In this document: piece after piece, positions 7,720-11,785 of the stretch | Numbering within the stretch: the first letter of the stretch is position 1 | Layout of the letters: each line of letters starts with the position of its first letter | NCBI GenBank assembly: GCA_021325365.1 | Contig: JAJPHF010000192.1 | Span: forward strand, 1 to 11,785 | Origin: Pseudomonadota bacterium | GTDB lineage: Bacteria; Chloroflexota; UBA6077; JAJPHF01 | Length of the DNA: 11,785 nt | Reading direction: 5' to 3' | The notes under the pieces: generated by a model | Told to the model about the DNA's origin: nothing | The model's database searches: none | The model's input: only the letters and a program-made list of their open reading frames with translations | Program-made: the position numbers and the translations under genes

Positions 7720-8298
7720 TCAGTGGGAGGCGGACCGGCCGAACTGCGCCGGCAGGTCTTCGTCCGACTCCAGCTCGATGTAGTTGCCCTCACTGTCCCA
7801 GAGGTAGAGCGCCTTGCCGTGCGGCCAGCGGAGCGTCGGGCCATTGTGGAAGCGGATCGTGGTGTCGCCGCGCTCCTTCAGCTCGGCCAGCCGCGCCATG
7901 TCCGCCGGCGAGATGTGGAAGGACTGGTGGAAGACGCCGTTCTCCGCGAGCGTGTCGCGCTCGACGGGCTCCGGGCGTAAGAACAGGTCCACCTCGTCCT
8001 CCCCGGCGCGGAGCTGCGCGATCGTCGTCCCGGGCGTCCGGCCGGGGCGCGGCTGCTCGTACGTCGCGAGGTACTCGCGGTACTCCCGCTCGGCGGCGGC
8101 GTTGTCCCACTGCAGCCCGGCGGGCAGGTTCGTGCCGAGGAAGTGCGGCGCGGTGTCGCCCTGGACGATGCGCACGAACCGCATCCCGAGCACCTCGGTG
8201 TAGAAGCGGATCGCGCGCTGGAGGTCGTTGCAGGGAATGCTGATGTGGTGGATGCCGGTGACGTTGACGATGCTCTTCGCGGCGGCCGTATCAGCCAT
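7720..8298 (-). CDS. VOC-superfamily (glyoxalase-fold) metalloprotein
   Basis: Protein of 192 residues in the vicinal oxygen chelate superfamily, which includes glyoxalase I, ring-cleaving dioxygenases, epimerases and antibiotic-resistance proteins; members use a divalent metal held by His and Glu. Seen: GIHHISIPCNDLQRAIRFY at 15-33 with His18 seven residues before Asp25 as in the family, then the GVFHQSFHIS strand (121-130; His124 or His128), and LWDSEGNYIELES with Glu175 as the probable last metal ligand. An insert at about 65-100 between the two halves is charged and Pro/Arg-rich. The start is chosen at 8298 because AAGGAGG lies 7 bases upstream. The same frame stays open further upstream across the next gene, but that stretch is antisense-type noise. 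It begins 14 bases after the panB-like stop, so the genes are co-transcribed. The reaction is not predictable. Confidence 0.88.
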   Translation of the reverse strand: MADTAAAKSIVNVTGIHHISIPCNDLQRAIRFYTEVLGMRFVRIVQGDTAPHFLGTNLPAGLQWDNAAAEREYREYLATYEQPRPGRTPGTTIAQLRAGEDEVDLFLRPEPVERDTLAENGVFHQSFHISPADMARLAELKERGDTTIRFHNGPTLRWPHGKALYLWDSEGNYIELESDEDLPAQFGRSASH

Positions 8299-8312
8299 GT
8301 GATGCCTCCTTG

Positions 8313-9119
8313 TCAGTCGGGGGGGACGCGCTCGCGGGCGGCGCGGACAGGCTTGCCGGCGCGCACGTCCGCCACGTAGGCGGCCGCGGCCTCGTAGACG
8401 GCGCGTGAGACGGGCCCGTACGGCGTGCGCGGGCGGTCGATTTGCTCGGCGGTCCAGCCCAGGCTGCTGGGCGCCACGCCGATCTGCCCGTCGCAGTCGT
8501 CGCCGGCCCCGTGGCCGCTGATCACCGGAACGCGCAGCTCCTGGCTCAGCCGCGCCGCCAAATCGGGCGACACGCCCGTGAGGATGATCGAGAAGGCGCC
8601 CGCGTCCTGCAGGGCGAGCGCGTCGCGCCGGACCTGCTCCTCGGGGAGCACCGCGCCGCCCAGGTAGCCGCCGACCGCCGCGCTGGTCATCGGCGTCAGC
8701 CCCGTGTGGGCCATGACCGAGATGCCCACTTGCACGAGCGCCCGGACCGTCGGCGCGAACTCGGCGCCTCCCTCCAGCTTCACGGCCTGGCAGCGCGTCT
8801 CCTTGACGAGGCGGCCCGCGTTGCGAATGGCCTCCTCGACGCTCACCTGATACGACATAAAGGGCAGGTCGCCGACGACCAGCGCGTGCTCGGCGCCGCG
8901 GCAGACGCTGCGCGTCATCAGGACCATCTCGTCCATCGTCACGTCGTTGTTGTCGGGGTGGCCGAGCAGGAAGCGGCCGCCGCTGTCGCCCACCAGGATC
9001 ATGTCCGGGGCGGCCCGATCGATGGCCCGCGCCATCTCGTAGTAGTAGGCGGTGAGCACCACGATCTTGCGGCGCTCGGCCTTCATGCGCTGGACGTCCG
9101 CGACGGTGACTCGCGCCAT
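8313..9119 (-). CDS. PanB-like protein (ketopantoate hydroxymethyltransferase family) lacking the catalytic Glu
   Basis: Protein of 268 residues matching 3-methyl-2-oxobutanoate hydroxymethyltransferase along its whole length (PEP mutase/PanB TIM barrel). Genuine PanB adds a hydroxymethyl group to 2-oxoisovalerate in pantothenate synthesis. Motifs seen: LTAYYYEMA (22-30), ILVGDSGG with Asp45, VVGDLPFMSYQ with Asp84, VKLEGG with Glu116, MAHTGLTP with His138, and a modified SGHGAG..CDGQIG (201-214). Asp45, Asp84 and Glu116 correspond to the Mg ligands of E. coli PanB. The family's LECV segment reads ILTGV (179-183), which puts Thr181 where the catalytic Glu181 sits. Pantothenate synthesis is therefore unlikely; another aldol, retro-aldol or lyase reaction on a 2-oxo acid is possible. 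It is first in the inferred operon with the VOC and SBP2 genes; GGGAG lies 4 bases before its ATG. Confidence 0.88.
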   Translation of the reverse strand: MARVTVADVQRMKAERRKIVVLTAYYYEMARAIDRAAPDMILVGDSGGRFLLGHPDNNDVTMDEMVLMTRSVCRGAEHALVVGDLPFMSYQVSVEEAIRNAGRLVKETRCQAVKLEGGAEFAPTVRALVQVGISVMAHTGLTPMTSAAVGGYLGGAVLPEEQVRRDALALQDAGAFSIILTGVSPDLAARLSQELRVPVISGHGAGDDCDGQIGVAPSSLGWTAEQIDRPRTPYGPVSRAVYEAAAAYVADVRAGKPVRAARERVPPD

Positions 9120-9173
9120 GTCGCTCCCGCCAGTTCAAGGATGCAGTCGGGGTCTCCGAGGGGCGCGTCGCTG

Positions 9174-9202
9174 AGTATGGCAGGTCGCCGGGGGGCGCGC
9201 AA
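9174..9202 (-). promoter_or_regulatory. Possible promoter of the panB-like operon
   Basis: On the - strand TTGCGC (9197-9202) is followed after 17 bases by CATACT (9174-9179): 3 of 6 and 4 of 6 matches to the sigma-70 boxes, 54 bases upstream of the panB-like ATG. Spacing and position are right but the matches are weak. The rest of the 232-base gap 9120-9351 shows nothing else I can name. Confidence 0.25.
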
Positions 9203-9351
9203 GGTCAGAAAGCGCCTGCTAGGAGTTCAGCACATGCTCATTCAACTCAACTGCATCGTGCCGGCGGCGAGACGTGACGTTCTAGCCGTAACCGTTGTGC
9301 GTCGAGCCCCATAGCATCGTGCTCGGCGCGCGAGGGTCTCCATCTTGCACG

Positions 9352-10386
9352 CTATCGGACACTGTCGAACAAGATATCGCTACTGACCAAGGGGAGGCTC
9401 ACGCCGTGACCCGCGTCGAGCTGTGGCAGGAGCTCAACCCACCTCTGAACCTGAGCAACAGTGACGCGCGTTTCGAGGGTGGGAAGCGCCACCCGATCGG
9501 CGATGGCCTGATCGAGGCCCAGATGCCGGGCCAGCGCCGCGCGATAAGCCACCGGATTTGCCTGTAGATCGGCGTGGGTGCGATGGATGATACTGGCGAA
9601 GCGACGGGCCTGGTCGCCGTGGCTACTGAGCCAGGTCGCGTCCGCGACGAAATAGCTGAGCGCCGTCGAGCCCTGGCCGAGATCACCATAGGGTGAATCG
9701 AGCGCTCGCACCCCATAATCCGTAACGGCGCTGAGATAGGGCTCCGACAGCAGGGCTGCGTCCAGTCGCCCGTCCATTAACGCGGATACCAAGAGCGGTG
9801 CTGATAGCTCAGCGAAGTGCACCTGCTGGGAGTCGACACCCTACCGAGTGAGCCATGACTGGAGCATGAGGTGATCGGCACTGCCCAATGCGGGCACCCC
9901 AACCCAGTGATCGACCAGATCACCTGCCCGTTGGATAGTGGATCGCTCGGGTACCACCAACCGGCGCGTCGGCGCAGCCGCTTGCTCCACCGTGCCCGCC
10001 GCCACGATCCGCAGGTCGTGCCCGAGCGCCCGCGCGCTAACGAATGCCACCGAGCTTATCAGGCCCGCGTCGAGCCCGCCGTCCGCCAGCGAGTCCATGA
10101 TCTCGCCCCAGCCGAGGTACCGCACCTCCAGCGCCAGCCCCGCGTCCGCCAGCGCTCCCTGTTCCTGCGCCACGAACACGCTCGGATCCACCAGGTCAGG
10201 CTGCACGCCGAGGCGAACCACCGCTTGCTGGGCAGCGATCTGCCCGGGTGCCGACCATTCAGGCCTTTCCCTGGCAACACCGGCCACTCCCGGGGTGGAA
10301 TGAACGTACGCATTGGCTGGCATACTCCACACGCCCAATACAAGGACAGCCCAAACCCATACGCGGTGTAAATATCTATTCTTCAT
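9352..10386 (-). pseudogene. NMT1-type substrate-binding protein gene broken by an in-frame TAG (SBP3)
   Basis: Third solute-binding protein. Start ATG at 10386 with AGAGGG 6 bases upstream; residues 1-26 look like a type I signal peptide (MKNRYLHRVWVWAVLVLG..., cleavage after ANA) rather than a lipoprotein signal. The frame gives VVRLGVQPDL, SVFVAQEQGAL, DSLADGGLDAGLISS and DLVDHWVGVPALGS, then stops at TAG (9841-9843) after 181 residues. The same frame resumes at once with GVDSQQVHFAEL, then LMDGRLDAALLSEPYLSA and normal family sequence for 156 more residues to TAG at 9352. A single C-to-T change of a CAG codon would explain it. Neither half carries a full two-lobed domain, and the only start after the stop (GTG at 9822) lacks a ribosome-binding site, so the gene is probably inactive. 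Suppression or recoding is unlikely because several intact genes here end in TAG. A sequencing error remains possible. Confidence 0.8.
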
Positions 10387-10890
10387 CTGAAACCCTCTAC
10401 GCGCTGGATTTCGGCATCGCTTACTTACAGCCAATATGCATGCTACTGCCACCGTGTTTGCCTTCATAGGTGGTGGGTTCCCTTGCCAAGCGCAGTTCTG
10501 CTCGAAACCGGCAATCGATTCGCGGCTTGCCTCTGGGAACGTCACCTTGCTCGCCTTCCGTCTACGAGGAACTACTAATCCGAGCGTCAGCTCGTAAATA
10601 CGTTCGAGGCGCTCAAGCGGACCGCTCAGCCAGGCGCGCGCCGCCGCGATGGTCCCGGCGGGCAGGGTTACGAGCCAAGGCTCAGATCAGTAATAGGCCT
10701 CGCCCTAGTTCATCCATCCATTGTACGCCGGTTACGTCTGTAAGATAACCGCACGGCAGGGTTCGCTGCGTCATGCCTCGCCTACTGCATTTCGAATTCT
10801 CATCGAGGTTTTCTGGTATTATACCTTCACCGAATGTCAATATCCGTCCCGTGGACACCGCGCCAGTGCGTTAGACACATTTGTCAATAA
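10387..10890. other. Gene-poor, AT-richer stretch between the putative immunity gene and SBP3
   Basis: About 500 bases in which I recognise no gene. Composition is mixed: one 60-base sample at 10381 is about 48% GC against about 75% in the hyuA gene, while 10600-10680 is GC-rich. On the - strand the SBP3 frame stays open for 100 codons upstream of its start (from TGA at 10687-10689), but it has no recognisable domain. A 30-codon frame at 10774-10682 (-) contains GYLTDVTGVQW, faintly like the YPSDLTDAQW start of IS5-type transposases; this is too short to call. No hairpin-plus-T-run terminator was found after the putative immunity gene. Confidence 0.5.
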
Positions 10891-11112
10891 CTATGTAACC
10901 TCGACGGATTCAAGCATTCCAAATTTGTCGAATGTTATAACGACAATTCCGTATGGGCAGTCCGTCGATATGATCTGATCTTTTAAGTCCTCAGCAATCG
11001 CATCTGTTACGTACCCTGGTCTATCAAATCGGATTCGCACGATCTGCATGGCATCCTTCTGCCCTCTCTGAACAAGCCATTGGATTATCTCTCCAAGAGT
11101 TACCTCTGCCAT
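10891..11112 (-). CDS. Small acidic protein, putative immunity protein for the RHS toxin
   Basis: I do not recognise this 73-residue protein. It is acidic (12 Asp/Glu against 7 Lys/Arg), with no signal peptide or membrane segment, so it is probably cytoplasmic. It starts with a predicted amphipathic helix (VTLGEIIQWLVQRGQ), then strand-like segments (QIVRIRF, GIVVITF, MLESVEV), suggesting a small alpha/beta fold. ATG 11112 is chosen because GGAGG (11118-11122) is 5 bases upstream, directly after the RHS stop; an upstream in-frame start at 11205 would overlap the toxin gene. The 10-base spacing on the same strand just after an RHS toxin tail is the standard position of a cognate immunity gene. 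Low GC (samples 40-48%) matches the toxin tail rather than the chromosome. The immunity role is inferred from position, size and charge only. Confidence 0.7.
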   Translation of the reverse strand: MAEVTLGEIIQWLVQRGQKDAMQIVRIRFDRPGYVTDAIAEDLKDQIISTDCPYGIVVITFDKFGMLESVEVT

Positions 11113-11122
11113 CGTATCCTCC

Positions 11123-11785
11123 CTAACGTGGCGGCGGCAATGCGGAGAATGGAAGTAGTATGTAGTCGCCAGCTGCGATCCGGTTCCTGACCCTGCTCCA
11201 ATCAATTGGACCCAAGGAAATTACCTCCATCCTGGTGTCGGAAACGGTAATACGTAATGGATGTGTCATTCCCGGCGCGTCCTGGACTACACTTATGGCG
11301 AGGTTCGCTCTGTTCATAAATCGTACAGCGTTTGGGTTGTTCAGAAGGCCATTGATGTCATCAGCTGTGAGCCGCCCTTGAAGACCCTGCATACGAGGAT
11401 CATTGAGCCTCCACTCTAGGTTTGGATGCAGCGCAAATGGGACGTTGCGAAATACTGGCTCTGCGCCGAACAGCGGCCCTTCGTCAGGCAGTGTAACGCC
11501 TAGCGCGGCACCGTAAGCGCCCGATATCTGCTGAATTAGGCACCACGGATAGTAGGGACCACATCCCCAATTCAGTGACGGACTGCAAGGAATATCGCCT
11601 CCACAGGCGTCATGCCCACTCGGGTCATTGTACATCATCGGATTGTCGCGGGCATACACATAGCGGTTGAGGGAGACGGGGTCGGTGTCGCTGCCGAAGA
11701 CGCTGTCGCGCTGGATGAAGCGCGCCTCGCCAGGGGCGTAGTAGCGCGCGTTCAGGTAGATGACCGCGCCCTCTGGGTCGAAGGG
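11123..11785 (-). CDS. RHS-repeat polymorphic toxin, C-terminal part (5' partial)
   Basis: C-terminal 220 residues of an RHS/YD-repeat protein that enters from the window edge. Residues 1-57 are the RHS-associated core end: DPEGAVIYLNARYYAPGEARFIQRD, then DPVSLNRYVYARDNPMMYNDPSG (DPSG at 54-57), the usual junction at which the shell-forming core ends and a variable toxin begins. RHS proteins are large exported proteins that enclose and release this tail into neighbouring cells. The tail (58-220) is not a domain I can name. It opens with four cysteines (61, 67, 75, 82). Its last 100 residues read as helices then strands: HPNLEWRLNDPRMQ, LTADDINGLLNNPN, LAISVVQD, LRITVS, MEVISLGPI, SRVRNRIAAGDYILLPF. 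That order recalls small RelE/colicin-like (BECR-fold) RNase toxins, a low-confidence guess. GC is 68% in a core sample and about 53% in a tail sample, as for an exchanged tail. A probable immunity gene follows after 10 bases. Confidence 0.9.
   Translation of the reverse strand, partial: PFDPEGAVIYLNARYYAPGEARFIQRDSVFGSDTDPVSLNRYVYARDNPMMYNDPSGHDACGGDIPCSPSLNWGCGPYYPWCLIQQISGAYGAALGVTLPDEGPLFGAEPVFRNVPFALHPNLEWRLNDPRMQGLQGRLTADDINGLLNNPNAVRFMNRANLAISVVQDAPGMTHPLRITVSDTRMEVISLGPIDWSRVRNRIAAGDYILLPFSALPPPR

Noticed and set aside
6247..7980. A 577-codon open + frame across the end of iclR and antisense to SBP2.
   Set aside because: SBP2 on the - strand has a signal peptide, lipobox and family motifs; the + frame is its antisense shadow joined to an out-of-frame iclR end.
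7720..9138. A 472-codon open frame on the - strand that would fuse an unknown N-terminal region to the VOC protein.
   Set aside because: The upstream two thirds is a shifted frame of the panB-like gene with low-complexity Arg/Gly/Pro sequence; the VOC domain has its own ATG at 8298 with a strong ribosome-binding site.
10818..10840. Perfect TTGACA (10835-10840) and TATAAT (10818-10823) on the - strand, looking like a strong promoter towards SBP3.
   Set aside because: The spacer is only 11 bases, too short for sigma-70, and no alternative box lies at 16-18 bases.
10891..11205. A longer 104-residue version of the putative immunity protein starting at 11205.
   Set aside because: It would overlap the toxin coding region by 83 bases and lacks a good ribosome-binding site, while ATG 11112 has GGAGG 5 bases upstream.

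Overview
The window looks like a high-GC, soil- or environment-type bacterial chromosome. Chloroflexota is the best guess, with moderate confidence. The reasons are about 70-75% GC in the coding regions; ABC-transporter lipoproteins whose lipobox is followed by a long Ala/Pro/Thr- or Gln-Pro-Ala-rich tether; small GC-rich palindromic intergenic repeats; and an RHS-repeat protein. No rRNA, tRNA or universal marker gene is present, so the taxonomy is inference only.

Left block, + strand, 1-6458: the C-terminal three quarters of a HyuB/acetone-carboxylase-alpha-like protein, whose tail carries a cysteine-rich domain like the acetone carboxylase gamma subunit; then HyuA/acetone-carboxylase-beta; then a lipoprotein substrate-binding protein (SBP) of the NMT1/THI5-SsuA type; then an IclR-family regulator. 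This reads as a catabolic locus: a compound is captured by the SBP, carboxylated or hydrolysed in an ATP-dependent way by the HyuA/HyuB pair, and controlled by IclR. A 240-base spacer with a palindromic repeat separates hyuB from hyuA, and a 16-bp-stem inverted repeat lies between the SBP and iclR.

Middle block, - strand, 9119 down to 6616, convergent with the left block: a PanB-like (ketopantoate hydroxymethyltransferase family) protein that keeps the metal ligands but has Thr where the family has its catalytic Glu; a VOC/glyoxalase-fold protein; and a second NMT1-type SBP lipoprotein. Spacings of 14 and 48 bases with good ribosome-binding sites suggest one operon. No permease or ATPase is in the window.

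Right block, - strand, 11785 down to 9352: the C-terminal end of an RHS polymorphic toxin, with a recognisable RHS core, a DPSG junction and then an unrecognised tail of about 163 residues. Ten bases downstream lies a 73-residue acidic protein that is probably its immunity protein. Beyond an AT-richer gene-poor stretch lies a third SBP gene, broken by one in-frame TAG. Base composition falls to about 40-53% GC from roughly 10.38 kb to 11.6 kb and rises again in the RHS core, as expected for swapped-in toxin/immunity cassettes.

The most interesting items are the RHS toxin tail with its putative immunity gene, the PanB-like protein lacking the catalytic Glu in an operon with a VOC protein and an SBP, and the gamma-domain fusion on the HyuB-like subunit.
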